From JAVZGQ01 sp039000685 (GTDB lineage: Archaea; Aenigmatarchaeota; Aenigmatarchaeia; CG10238-14; SCSR01), in the NCBI GenBank assembly GCA_039000685.1, contig JAWBNW010000006.1, positions 1-28,253 of the forward strand: a stretch of 28,253 bases of DNA. Reading direction: 5' to 3'. A model generated the notes under the pieces. It saw nothing but the letters and a program-made list of their open reading frames with translations, did no database searches and was not told the origin of the DNA. The position numbers were made by a program, and so were the translations under genes. Within the stretch, counting starts at the first letter, position 1. Every line of letters begins with the position of its first letter. This document shows positions 12,669 through 21,553 of this stretch, piece after piece.

Positions 12669-15074
12669 CTAAAATTTGATTTCAAAAATCTTGACTTCTG
12701 GATTTGAATATTTGAGTTCGAAGTGCTCGAGCTTTGAAATGTTGAATTCTTTCAGACCTTCGCCGTTGAAGAAGAACATGTTCGTAAAGATTGATTTTTC
12801 TATGTTTTCGTCCATGAAAATCACTACTCTAAAACTCGGATCGACAAAAAGTAGGCCATTCATCGTGGCATTTTCAATTCTTTGATTAATTTGTTGTCCT
12901 TGACGGGAGTAAATCATATCTTTAATAATCGCATTTCTTATTCCTTGTATTGGAAAATTTAAAATAGCCACAAGCCTGTTATCTTTTTGAGTTATGGAAA
13001 TTATTCCATTACCATATTCCAAAATCCCTTTTTGTTGATTGTAGTTTGTCAATTCTAGCTGGATGAAGTTTCTTCCTTCACCTTTTCCAGTTTTTGCATC
13101 ATAGCTGCCAAAGAAGCTGAGCCAATAGTATTTTCCTATCAAATCTGAGCTTGCTATCACATACATTTTACTTGCTGGTTTACAAGGATCTTCTTTGAAA
13201 ATGTTGTCATAAATGATATCACCAAAGGCCTCTTTGACTTTTTTACATTGATCGGGGGAAAGGAAAGTGTATTTTTTTAGTATCTCTACAGCTTCTGTTT
13301 CATTGTTTGTTGAAAAGGCTCTGCCCATATCACTTATTCTTATGTCGTGATTGTAAATCACGCAGTCTTCTGCACAGTGTGCACCGTCTGCCATCACTTT
13401 GAATGGGTTGCCTTTGTAATAGCTGTAGCCTGCCAAGATGTGGCCTGGGTCCCACCATGTTGCCACTATTGTATCTTTGTCGCTGTTTGCTACAAGCCAA
13501 TCTAGAGCTTCATACCAATTGTTGCTTATCTCCATTCCAGTTGCTTGACCGATCTGAATTGAACTAGAAAGGAAAAACAAGAGTTGAAAGGCAAAAAGAC
13601 CTAAAGTTAAAACCTGTATAAACTCTTGATTTTTTTTATAGATTGCTATAAAAGAAATTAAAGAAATAAAAAGCAATGCCACTGTATCTAAAAAGGTCTT
13701 AAGAAGAAGCTGTTGTAAGAAAACAAGGCCCAATAATATCACTAAAAGGACGATTGTGGGATACTTCTTATAGTTTGCTATCATGTACCCTCCAGCAACC
13801 GCTGCAGCAATTGAGAATTGTAAGCTAAATCTTACTCCTCGTGAAATCAGTAAAAACATGCTCAAGAGCCAGAAGAAAAAGAAAACTTCTTCTGTTGAAA
13901 TTTTCTCTTTCTTCCATATTTTGTAAAAAGCTAAAATGAAGATACCAAAAGAAAGAATAGTTGGTAGAAGTCCGACTCTGCTGGCAACTGATAGAAATCC
14001 TTCCAGACCGATTTTTATTACTTGAAGTTCTGCAACAGAGACATTTACAATAAGAGGTTTTTCAGGAACTATCATAAAAGCATGGAAGATAAAGTAGAAG
14101 AATAGTAATGAACCAAAAAAAGAAAGGGAAAAGTAAAATCTTCTAGAAGCAGTTGTCTGTTTCTTTATAGAATTGAAAAAGTAGTAAGCAAAAACCCCAT
14201 TCCATGCTAAGAGAACTGATAAAACAAGTAATCTTACAATCAGACTAAGACCAGTAAAGGCAAGACCACCAAAGAAAGAGGTGAATTGGGTAGAATTAAA
14301 AATGAAAAATGATATGGTATTTGTTAGCAATGAAATGATAAATATTGGCCAACCTATTGTAGAAATTTCATCAATTATTTTTTTGATGTTGGGTTTGAAG
14401 GAAAAATTGTGTATAAATTCTTCAAAAAGATGGAAAAATGGTAAAATGAAAGTGAAAACTGTGAATAAAATAAGGGTTATCCAGCCGCCGCCCCAATTCC
14501 AAATGAAAAGTAAATTTGTGAGAATGGCAAATGCTATGTAAATAGATTTCGGTTTCTTAAGAGCAAGCAATGTAGCGAAAACTGAAAGGAAGAAATAAAA
14601 AACAACCGGGGCATCAGAATCACAGTAGCCCGCCATACTTACGCCAATGAAAGAAGGTGTTAAAACTGCAAAAAGAGCCGTAACTATTCCGCCCAAATTA
14701 TTGCTCAATAGTCTGCCAAGTAAGAAAGCTGGAATCGGTATTAATGCTACCATCAGTAAAGGGGAAAGAATTGCTGTTTTCATGAAATCGATTGAAGAAA
14801 AAATGTTTAAGAATTCATGGAAAAAAACTATTGTATAAGCCCAGCCTTGGAAAGGTCTAATTGGTCTACCTGGAAAAGAGAAACTTTGTATATCCCAACT
14901 TGGTAGCTTAAAATTATTGTCCAAAATCATTTTAGCATACCTGTAAAACCACCAAGGATCATAGTCTAAAACTGTGGGTGAGTTTAAAGTTGAAGATCTG
15001 GTCCAAACTGCCAGATAAATAATTATGAGTAGGGCTGAAATTGTTAAAATGTTTGGTAGATTTATTTTAATCAT
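12669..15074 (-). CDS. aglB: Oligosaccharyltransferase AglB / STT3
   Basis: Transfers lipid-linked glycan to Asn of N-x-S/T sequons on the outer face of the membrane. The first external loop carries the metal-binding DYDPWWFYRYA (DxD), and a second acidic site is GYCDSDAP. About a dozen hydrophobic segments follow to roughly residue 510, then a soluble C-terminal domain. The usual WWDYG signature reads WWDPG at about residue 540, followed by HILAGYSYYKG. I prefer the ATG at 15074 (801 aa): a TATATTAAA-type box lies 26 nt upstream, matching this genome's leaderless pattern, while the ATG at 15083 would be too close. It lies among glycosyltransferase genes, as expected for N-glycosylation. Confidence 0.93.
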   Translation of the reverse strand: MIKINLPNILTISALLIIIYLAVWTRSSTLNSPTVLDYDPWWFYRYAKMILDNNFKLPSWDIQSFSFPGRPIRPFQGWAYTIVFFHEFLNIFSSIDFMKTAILSPLLMVALIPIPAFLLGRLLSNNLGGIVTALFAVLTPSFIGVSMAGYCDSDAPVVFYFFLSVFATLLALKKPKSIYIAFAILTNLLFIWNWGGGWITLILFTVFTFILPFFHLFEEFIHNFSFKPNIKKIIDEISTIGWPIFIISLLTNTISFFIFNSTQFTSFFGGLAFTGLSLIVRLLVLSVLLAWNGVFAYYFFNSIKKQTTASRRFYFSLSFFGSLLFFYFIFHAFMIVPEKPLIVNVSVAELQVIKIGLEGFLSVASRVGLLPTILSFGIFILAFYKIWKKEKISTEEVFFFFWLLSMFLLISRGVRFSLQFSIAAAVAGGYMIANYKKYPTIVLLVILLGLVFLQQLLLKTFLDTVALLFISLISFIAIYKKNQEFIQVLTLGLFAFQLLFFLSSSIQIGQATGMEISNNWYEALDWLVANSDKDTIVATWWDPGHILAGYSYYKGNPFKVMADGAHCAEDCVIYNHDIRISDMGRAFSTNNETEAVEILKKYTFLSPDQCKKVKEAFGDIIYDNIFKEDPCKPASKMYVIASSDLIGKYYWLSFFGSYDAKTGKGEGRNFIQLELTNYNQQKGILEYGNGIISITQKDNRLVAILNFPIQGIRNAIIKDMIYSRQGQQINQRIENATMNGLLFVDPSFRVVIFMDENIEKSIFTNMFFFNGEGLKEFNISKLEHFELKYSNPEVKIFEIKF

Positions 15075-15096
15075 AAAAACCATTTGGTGTTTTATT

Positions 15097-15104
15097 TTTA
15101 ATAT
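15097..15104 (-). promoter_or_regulatory. Putative TATA box of aglB
   Basis: ATATTAAA on the minus strand is centred 26 nt before the ATG at 15074. It is the main reason for preferring that start. Confidence 0.35.
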
Positions 15105-15110
15105 GTTAAC

Positions 15111-16124
15111 TTATCTTAACCTCTTTTTTATTAAGTTTAAAGTTCCTATAAATATTCCAAAAAACCATGCAAGAAGTCTTAAACTAAAAACCCCTAAATA
15201 GTAAAACACATCTTTGGGCTCTTTTTTCGGTAATCTAGAAATGTTGATTATCCAAATGTTAAATAAAATGAAAATAGAAAACAAGGCAAGCCATAAGAAA
15301 AAACACGATAGAACAGAGAGCAATGAGAAAATTGAAATGAAGTAAGCCAAAACTATCTGAATCATCATAATTGGTGTACTTACATGATCCCCCCTTATTT
15401 TATTTATATGTTTTGTGTAGAGGTATGGAAGAGCTGTTGCATATTTAAATTGTTGTTTGAAAAATCTTTCCCACGAAGATCTGTGATAATGGAAGATTTT
15501 AGCATTTTTTTGATATAGAATTTTTTCATATTTCTTGGTTAACCTATACCCAAAATCTGTATCATATGCCACATTCAAATTGGTATCAAACTTTATTTCT
15601 TTCACCAATTTCGTTTTAATCAAAAGGTTCATGGTTGCAGCTCTTAAAAGTTTTTTTGGGAAGTGTTTATATCTTTCTTCAAGTTCGTTTCCTATTATTT
15701 CTTGTAATTTATTTTCAGATTTTGACGGATTCAAAACAATCCCTGCAGTTCCAGGAATTTGTTGATTTTCCTTTTTAAGAAGTGGTCTTACTAGTTCAAG
15801 CAACCAATTTTTATCAGCAACACAATCTCCATCTATAAAGGCAACAAAATCCGTGTGTGTGTTTCTAATAGCATAGTTATAAGCAGTAGGCGGGTTGCCT
15901 TTTTTTCTAGTTAAAATTATCTTAGGTTTTTTGGTTTTTTTCTTAAATCTCAACAACTTTTCCCATGTGCCATCATTAGAAAAGGCGTCAACAATAAAAA
16001 TAACATATTTTTCTTTTTGATATGTTTGTCTTACTAAAGAATTTATGCAAGCTTCTATTGTGGACGAATTGTTCTTTACTGTGAGTAAAACGGTAATGGT
16101 TGGTAAGTGTTTGGGTGGCCTCAC
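15111..16124 (-). CDS. Membrane-anchored family 2 glycosyltransferase
   Basis: Inverting GT-A enzyme that adds a sugar from a nucleotide- or lipid-activated donor. The N-terminal domain has TITVLLTVKN with nucleotide-binding VDAFSNDGT, then the metal-binding DxD as FIDGDC (about 94-99) and an acceptor-site acidic cluster in NVAYDTDFGYRL. Residues ~250-330 hold two to three hydrophobic segments that tether it to the membrane, like AglE/AglG or dolichyl-phosphate sugar synthases. The start is a GTG with a TATA box 24 nt upstream, predicting a leaderless message. It precedes aglB in the transcription direction, so a role in building the AglB glycan is likely. Sugar specificity cannot be told. 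Confidence 0.88.
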   Translation of the reverse strand: MRPPKHLPTITVLLTVKNNSSTIEACINSLVRQTYQKEKYVIFIVDAFSNDGTWEKLLRFKKKTKKPKIILTRKKGNPPTAYNYAIRNTHTDFVAFIDGDCVADKNWLLELVRPLLKKENQQIPGTAGIVLNPSKSENKLQEIIGNELEERYKHFPKKLLRAATMNLLIKTKLVKEIKFDTNLNVAYDTDFGYRLTKKYEKILYQKNAKIFHYHRSSWERFFKQQFKYATALPYLYTKHINKIRGDHVSTPIMMIQIVLAYFISIFSLLSVLSCFFLWLALFSIFILFNIWIINISRLPKKEPKDVFYYLGVFSLRLLAWFFGIFIGTLNLIKKRLR

Positions 16125-16140
16125 AATTTTAGTATTGTTC

Positions 16141-16153
16141 TAAAAATATAAAA
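16141..16153 (-). promoter_or_regulatory. TATA box of the GT2 gene
   Basis: TTTTATATTTTTA on the minus strand is centred about 24 nt before the GTG start, in the 32-bp gap after the radical SAM gene. It supports the GTG start and a leaderless transcript. Confidence 0.45.
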
Positions 16154-16156
16154 GAG

Positions 16157-17668
16157 CTAAGTTTTTCTGAAAACCAAATTCCACATGACTTTAAAGAGCT
16201 CTATCAGTTCACCTATACTTTTGACCTCAAATAATCTCTTTAAAATATAAGAGGGTCTTAGATAGAACGAAGTGTAACACCATCTCACAAGTTCTTTCAT
16301 ATCTTTTTGAGTAAGATTTGGTAAATCAACAATCCCTTCTCTGTAGGGGTCTGTGCCAATCCAGTCACCACTTTTGGTTGCGAACCACTTATTTTTCTTA
16401 ACAACTTCATAATATTGTGTTGCTGGATGTGGTGTGACTATGCTGAAAGATGCATATTTTATGTTCAGCATCTTTAGAATCTCAACTGTCCATTTTATGT
16501 TTTCTTTTGTTTGGAATGGGCTCACGCCAATCAAAACATTTATTTTTGGTTCAATGCCAATTCTTTTGATTAATAAAATTGCATTCATTTGATCGCCAAC
16601 ACTCATTCCCTTTCTTACAAAATTCAAATCATCCTGCTCGAAACTCTCTATTCCTAAGTCTATGTACTTGCAACCTGCCTCTTTCATAGCCTCAAGTATT
16701 TCTTTATCTTGACATTCGTCTGCTCTAGCAAGACAGCCCCACTCCATTTTCAAAGGCCTGATGAGTTCACAAATCTTGAGTATTCTTTTTTTATATTCAG
16801 GTAGTTTTGTCAAAGCAAGAAAATCATCATCCATTATTGCAACTGCCTTATATCCCAATTCTTTCAACATCTTGAATTCTTTGAAAACATTTTCTGCAGA
16901 CCTGAACCTTACAGGAGGCTTTTTTGTCTTTGAAAAATTCAAGATTTTACCATTTTTTATTTTGCCAGTCGCCCTTCTCCCTTCTATCTCTCTCGAAAAA
17001 GTATATGCTGAGGGTATGCAATAAATGCATTGGGCCCAACACTGCCTGCTTGTAAGCATAGTAGCTACAGGCCTTCCTTTGAGCTTGGGATTGAAATACA
17101 GCATTGGGTTTTTGATTAAATGTCTAGCCGGAAATGGAATTTCATCCAGGTTTTCAATTATTCCTCTGGGTGGATTGTCAATGATTCTTAATTTATTTCT
17201 TAATAGCTTGCCGAAACTCAACCCCAAAACATTGTTTAGACTAAGAGTTTTTTCCAAGTATTTAAAAAGATCGACTATTGTTAATTCTGGTTCACCCCGA
17301 ACAACAAAAACTCTATCGTCAAAAATGAAATCATGTGGTTTTCTTGTAGGTTCTGGTCCTAAAAAAATTATATAAGCATTTTTGTTTATCTTTCTTATTT
17401 TTTTTGCCCATTTTTTGTCAATCTCTTCTGACAAGAACACTGTGAAAAAGACGATTGCATCAAATTTTTTCACATATTCTTCTACCCAATTGCTATCTTT
17501 CTTCTCAACAGGACAATCAACAAACTCAGCCTCATGCCCATATTTTTCAAGCATTGCAGCTGGATATAAGATGTGTGAGGGTTCTTGAAATTCTATGCCA
17601 TAATTGCAACCGAAATTTCTATCCGGTGCTCTCCCATCAGCAGGTGGAATTAAAAACAAAACTCTCAT
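16157..17668 (-). CDS. B12-binding-type radical SAM protein
   Basis: Residues 1-140 look like a Rossmann-type cobalamin-binding domain (RVLFLIPPADG start, FLGPEPTRKP and RGEPELT). The cobalamin-ligating DxHxxG motif is not evident, as in several subfamilies of this class. The radical SAM barrel follows, with the cluster motif CWAQCIYC (Cys210, 214, 217) in TSRQCWAQCIYC, then MDDDFLA and the barrel strand DLGIESFEQDDL. The C-terminal ~100 residues are helical and may help shape the substrate pocket. BchE, HpnJ-type and methyltransferase-like proteins share this layout. It sits between two glycosyltransferase genes near aglB, so modification of a lipid carrier or sugar is a reasonable guess. 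The substrate is unknown. Confidence 0.85.
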   Translation of the reverse strand: MRVLFLIPPADGRAPDRNFGCNYGIEFQEPSHILYPAAMLEKYGHEAEFVDCPVEKKDSNWVEEYVKKFDAIVFFTVFLSEEIDKKWAKKIRKINKNAYIIFLGPEPTRKPHDFIFDDRVFVVRGEPELTIVDLFKYLEKTLSLNNVLGLSFGKLLRNKLRIIDNPPRGIIENLDEIPFPARHLIKNPMLYFNPKLKGRPVATMLTSRQCWAQCIYCIPSAYTFSREIEGRRATGKIKNGKILNFSKTKKPPVRFRSAENVFKEFKMLKELGYKAVAIMDDDFLALTKLPEYKKRILKICELIRPLKMEWGCLARADECQDKEILEAMKEAGCKYIDLGIESFEQDDLNFVRKGMSVGDQMNAILLIKRIGIEPKINVLIGVSPFQTKENIKWTVEILKMLNIKYASFSIVTPHPATQYYEVVKKNKWFATKSGDWIGTDPYREGIVDLPNLTQKDMKELVRWCYTSFYLRPSYILKRLFEVKSIGELIELFKVMWNLVFRKT

Positions 17669-17684
17669 TTCAATTACCCTATAA

Positions 17685-18725
17685 TTACTTTTCTAAGAAA
17701 TTTTTAAATACTTCCTCAACTCTATTAACCGCTCTTTCCCATGTAAACTGTCGTGCTGTCTTAATTCCGTTTTTTGAAATTTTCTTTTGAAGTTTTTCGT
17801 CATCAACCAATCTTAAAATTGCTTCGGCCATTTCTTTAGGTCTCCTTGGTTGGACAACTAAGGAATTTTTACCATCAAAGGCATAATCTTCTGTTCCATA
17901 CCTGGTTGTTATCACAGGTGTTCCACACGCCATAGCTTCTAAAGGTGGTAGTGGAAAACTCTCATACCAAGATGGACAAACCACTGCAGTTGCGGTATTA
18001 TAAAGGTTGACTAATTCCTCGTCCGAAGGAAAATGAATAAATTTATATCTGAACGGGAGATTCAACTTTTCTTTTTTTGTTCCATAGAGAACTAATTCGA
18101 CGTCTTTTCTTTGTGATGTCACGATCTTCCAAGCCTCAATCAAATCCCAAAACCCTTTCCATTTGATTTTGGGTTTACATAAACTCACTACTTTTTTAAT
18201 TTTTCTATTTTTTTCCATTTTTTGTGGTCTGAATGTCTTTAAATCTATTCCACCTAGCACTAGTTCAGAGTTTTTACTGTGATTGACAAAAAGCATGTTC
18301 CTGAGCCAAGAAGAATTGGCTATGAAATTAAAGTTCATATCATAAGTCTTTTTCGCTAACAGTTTAATTATAGAATTTTCAAAAAATAGAGTCTCATAAT
18401 GTTGGCAATAATAAACAGGTATACCTTTTCCGTTCTTCATCACAGGGTAAGCAGTAAAGCACCAGGTGGCAACATCTATATCAGCTCTCGGTAAAGATTT
18501 CAAAAGAAAAGAGAAGGCTGTTGCAATTAAACTGGTGGTTGAAGGATGTTTTCCCAGGGTTGGAATAAATTTTAGTTCAGCCTTTATGGGGAACCATTTT
18601 TCATCCATGCCTGACGTGATAATTGTTACATCATGTCCTCTTTCCACAAGTCTATTGGCTATTTCTACTAGTATCCTGTTTCCACCGGTGTAGTTCAAAT
18701 ACCATATCAGGAAATTTATCCTCAT
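17685..18725 (-). CDS. Family 4 glycosyltransferase
   Basis: Retaining GT-B enzyme. The N-terminal acceptor domain begins MRINFLIWYLNYTGGNRI, with a glycine-rich loop followed by GHDVTIIT. The C-terminal donor domain has VVSLCKPKIKWKGFWDL, then the EX7E element as ESFPLPPLE and AMACGTPVITTRYG, with both glutamates intact. The length of 346 aa is normal and there is no membrane segment, so it works in the cytoplasm, probably on a lipid-linked intermediate. It is first in a minus-strand run (GT4, radical SAM, GT2, aglB) and diverges from the GT-C gene across a 122-bp gap. The sugar is unknown. Confidence 0.9.
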   Translation of the reverse strand: MRINFLIWYLNYTGGNRILVEIANRLVERGHDVTIITSGMDEKWFPIKAELKFIPTLGKHPSTTSLIATAFSFLLKSLPRADIDVATWCFTAYPVMKNGKGIPVYYCQHYETLFFENSIIKLLAKKTYDMNFNFIANSSWLRNMLFVNHSKNSELVLGGIDLKTFRPQKMEKNRKIKKVVSLCKPKIKWKGFWDLIEAWKIVTSQRKDVELVLYGTKKEKLNLPFRYKFIHFPSDEELVNLYNTATAVVCPSWYESFPLPPLEAMACGTPVITTRYGTEDYAFDGKNSLVVQPRRPKEMAEAILRLVDDEKLQKKISKNGIKTARQFTWERAVNRVEEVFKNFLEK

Positions 18726-18847
18726 GGCTCGTCACTTTGACTTTTCTTATTTTTACAGACTTTAATTAAACCAAAAGCATTTTTTATTAATAGTTTGCTC
18801 ATTAATCTTAACTATTAAAAATGGTTTTATATTATTATTGGGGTACC

Positions 18848-20476
18848 ATGGAAAAGGAAATAACCATAGAAATAAAACATTTAGAGCTTTTTGTGCTACT
18901 CGGATTTTCTTTACTTATATTTGCTCTTAATCTTCAAGTTAGTCTTAACTCGCCGATTGTTTTTGGCGATGAAGGTTTTCACACTTATTTTGCTCAAAAA
19001 ATTTGGGGGGAAAAAGAATACTTCACTTGGATGCCCTTTGAAGGCACTAACCTGATCAAGACCAGCAACACGCGCCCACCATATTGGAATTTGCTTGAAG
19101 CTGGATTTTTTCTTGTTTTCGGTTTCAATGAATTCTTAGTAAAGTTTTTAACACCTTTCATTGCTATGGTTACTGGAATAGCAATCTATCTTCTTGTCAA
19201 AAGACTTTTTGATGAAAAAGTTGGTTTGATTTCAGCCATAATAGCAATTACTATCCCTTCTTTTGTAACTTACTCTGTTCTTTTCTATACTGATGTTCTT
19301 TTCACTTTCTTCACAGCTTTAGCGTTATTGCTTTTCCTAACAGCAGAAAAAGAAAACAATAAAAAATATTTCTGGCTTTCTGCTGTTTTTGCAGCTTTGG
19401 CGTTCTTGACAAAAATACCTGGAGTTGCTTTCTATGTTTTTTACGGTATTGTTGCTTTATATGAACTGATTAAATTTAAGAAACCTTTAGAGACTATAAA
19501 GAAATATTTACCAATTGTCGCAATTTTGTTGCTTGTGCCATTAGGTTTCTTCATAAGAAATTATTATTATTTTCACACACCTGTTTGCAATAGAATTCCA
19601 TACATAGGAATGTTTGATATTTCTGGTTGTGCCATAAATGAATTCAAAAATCAGTATGAGTTTGCTGGGAGGGTAGAACAAACTGGAGCAGAGGCAAGTG
19701 TTTATCAAATTGGGATAATAAGTTATTTAGACTTTGCTTACGGCTCTCTTTGGCTTGTTGTTCTTGGTATAATAGGGGGATTTTTAATATTGTTGGGGGA
19801 AAAAGACAACTTCAGCATTCAGATGTTTTTATTCTTGTTTTTATTCTTCTTACTTTTCCCAGTTGTTGTTGGGAGAGCAGAAGATACTGCAAGATATACT
19901 TTGGGTTGGGTTCCCCTATTTAGTTTGCTTGCTGGTGTGTGGTATTCTAAAGCTTACGAGCTTTTGGAGAAAAACCAAAAATATCTTGGTCTCATTGTTT
20001 TTCTTTTTGTCTTCCTATTGAGCTATATGAATGCTTCCGGCAAGCTTGCTACAATGGCTCGGGTTAAACAGTTTTCACCGACTTTCTTTGAAGCTTGTGA
20101 CTGGGTAAAGACAAATCTTCCAGAGAATGTAAGTCTATATACAGTATGGGCTCATCGTGCTATTTACAATTGTCAAAGAAACGCTGTTGGTACTGGAACA
20201 ATACCTGATATAGCTTTAAGTAAAGAGTTGAACAAAACTTTACAAGTAGCTAAGGTGAATGGTATAACTCATTTATTCATACAAAAGTTCAGCATTGACC
20301 CAGCAAACAAACATTATGGGGAAAATTATGATTTAGAATTTGTAGAATTCCTTGAAGCTCATCCAGAGCATTTTGTTAAAGTTTACGAGAATGGGGTTTC
20401 TCTTGAGCAATGCAAACAATATTGGCAAGCTGGATATCAATGTGATGGAAATATAATTTATGAAATAAAGTGGTGA
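18848..20476 (+). CDS. GT-C membrane glycosyltransferase (GT39/ArnT/PMT-like)
   Basis: Integral membrane transferase that uses polyprenyl-phosphate-linked sugars on the outer face of the membrane. A hydrophobic helix near the N-terminus precedes the first external loop with the acidic motif FGDEGFHTYF, which is the catalytic Asp/Glu site in this superfamily, followed by RPPYWNLL. About ten more hydrophobic segments run to roughly residue 400, then a soluble C-terminal domain of about 130 residues. I use the ATG at 18848 because GGGG(T) lies just upstream; an in-frame ATG at 18821 would add MVLYYYWGT and cannot be excluded. It is followed after 3 bp by the GlcNAc-1-phosphate transferase, so the two are co-expressed. 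Sugar and acceptor are unknown. Confidence 0.85.
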   Translation: MEKEITIEIKHLELFVLLGFSLLIFALNLQVSLNSPIVFGDEGFHTYFAQKIWGEKEYFTWMPFEGTNLIKTSNTRPPYWNLLEAGFFLVFGFNEFLVKFLTPFIAMVTGIAIYLLVKRLFDEKVGLISAIIAITIPSFVTYSVLFYTDVLFTFFTALALLLFLTAEKENNKKYFWLSAVFAALAFLTKIPGVAFYVFYGIVALYELIKFKKPLETIKKYLPIVAILLLVPLGFFIRNYYYFHTPVCNRIPYIGMFDISGCAINEFKNQYEFAGRVEQTGAEASVYQIGIISYLDFAYGSLWLVVLGIIGGFLILLGEKDNFSIQMFLFLFLFFLLFPVVVGRAEDTARYTLGWVPLFSLLAGVWYSKAYELLEKNQKYLGLIVFLFVFLLSYMNASGKLATMARVKQFSPTFFEACDWVKTNLPENVSLYTVWAHRAIYNCQRNAVGTGTIPDIALSKELNKTLQVAKVNGITHLFIQKFSIDPANKHYGENYDLEFVEFLEAHPEHFVKVYENGVSLEQCKQYWQAGYQCDGNIIYEIKW

Positions 20477-20479
20477 AAA

Positions 20480-21484
20480 ATGTACTCGATTTTAATTTCA
20501 ATATTAATTTCATTTTTCACAGTTCTTATTGTCACTCCAAAATTAATTAAATTTTTAACCGCTGCTGGTGTAGTTGGTTTAGATTTACATAAAAAGAATA
20601 AACCAAAACTTCCAAGCTCGGGAGGAATTTGTGTTGCCATTGGCCTAATTGCTGGGATTTTTACCTATATAACAATTCAAACTTTTGTTTATGGGAACAA
20701 AATTGAAGCTTTAAATTTGTTTGCTGTCATATCTTCGATTTTAATAGTATCTTGGATCGGCTTGTTTGACGATATAAACATAAGATCTAAGATTATGAAG
20801 ACTAAAGAAGGCATGGATATAAGGGTTGGTCTTCCTCAAAGCAAATGGATTTTGACTTTGCCGGCAGCTATTCCCCTAATTGTAATTGCTAGTGGTGATA
20901 CTACAATGTCTATACCTTTTTTTGGCAATATCAATTTTGGTTTAATTTATCCTTTTGTTCTTGTGCCTTTGGGTGTGGTTGGTGCAAGCAATGTTGTAAA
21001 TCTTTTGGGTGGATTTAATGGTATTGAGGCTGGAATGGGTTGTGTTTATATGCTATCTCTTGGCTTATATGCCCTATTACAAAACAATCCTGCTGGAGTT
21101 ATATTTCTTTCTTCATTTGGAGCACTTTTAGCTTTTCTATCTTACAACAAATATCCTGCAAAAATTTTGCCAGGTGATAGTTTAACTTATCTTTTAGGTT
21201 CAACTGTCGCTGCAGGTGTGATTGTTGGGAATATGGAAAAGGCAGGTGTTATTGTTCTTACACCTTTCATCATAGAGTTTTTCTTGAAAGCCAGATCAAA
21301 GTTTAAGGCAAGTTGTTTAGGAAAATTAAGAAAAGATGGTAGACTTAATCCTCCTTATGGAAAGAAAATTTATTCAATCACACATATTCTTCTGCAGTTT
21401 CACCCAACAGAAAAACAGGTCACTATAACAATGATTTTAATAGCCGGTATCTTTGCATTAATACCATTCTTAGGAATTGTTTGA
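20480..21484 (+). CDS. UDP-GlcNAc--polyprenyl-phosphate GlcNAc-1-phosphate transferase (GPT/AglH-like)
   Basis: Polytopic membrane enzyme that starts a lipid-linked glycan by moving GlcNAc-1-P (or a similar sugar phosphate) from UDP to a dolichyl-type phosphate. Family features in order: an early cytoplasmic loop with GLDLHKKNKPKLPSSGG, the metal-binding LFDDI around residue 95, the NVVNLLGGFNGIEAG signature, and KILPGDSLTYLLGS with further conserved Asp. About ten hydrophobic segments are seen in 334 aa. The loop HILLQFHPTEKQV near the C-terminus resembles the catalytic His-containing loop of eukaryotic GPT rather than bacterial MraY. A GGTGA Shine-Dalgarno made partly by the preceding stop codon sits just before the ATG. 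It is likely the first step of the pathway that feeds aglB. Confidence 0.92.
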   Translation: MYSILISILISFFTVLIVTPKLIKFLTAAGVVGLDLHKKNKPKLPSSGGICVAIGLIAGIFTYITIQTFVYGNKIEALNLFAVISSILIVSWIGLFDDINIRSKIMKTKEGMDIRVGLPQSKWILTLPAAIPLIVIASGDTTMSIPFFGNINFGLIYPFVLVPLGVVGASNVVNLLGGFNGIEAGMGCVYMLSLGLYALLQNNPAGVIFLSSFGALLAFLSYNKYPAKILPGDSLTYLLGSTVAAGVIVGNMEKAGVIVLTPFIIEFFLKARSKFKASCLGKLRKDGRLNPPYGKKIYSITHILLQFHPTEKQVTITMILIAGIFALIPFLGIV

Positions 21485-21553
21485 AGTTTTTAAATTATCT
21501 TTTACTCTTTCTTAAACTATTCGAGTTTTTCCTTTGATAATTTTGAAATATAA
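21485..21553. terminator. T/A-rich gap between convergent genes, possible terminators
   Basis: The plus strand has T-runs (AGTTTTTAAATT and GAGTTTTTCC) after the GPT-like gene. Oligo-T stretches of this sort are enough to end archaeal transcripts. No strong hairpin is seen. Confidence 0.3.

Noticed and set aside
17025..17375. 116-codon open frame opposite the B12-type radical SAM gene
   Set aside because: It mirrors a conserved coding strand, has low-complexity hydrophobic content and no supporting signal.
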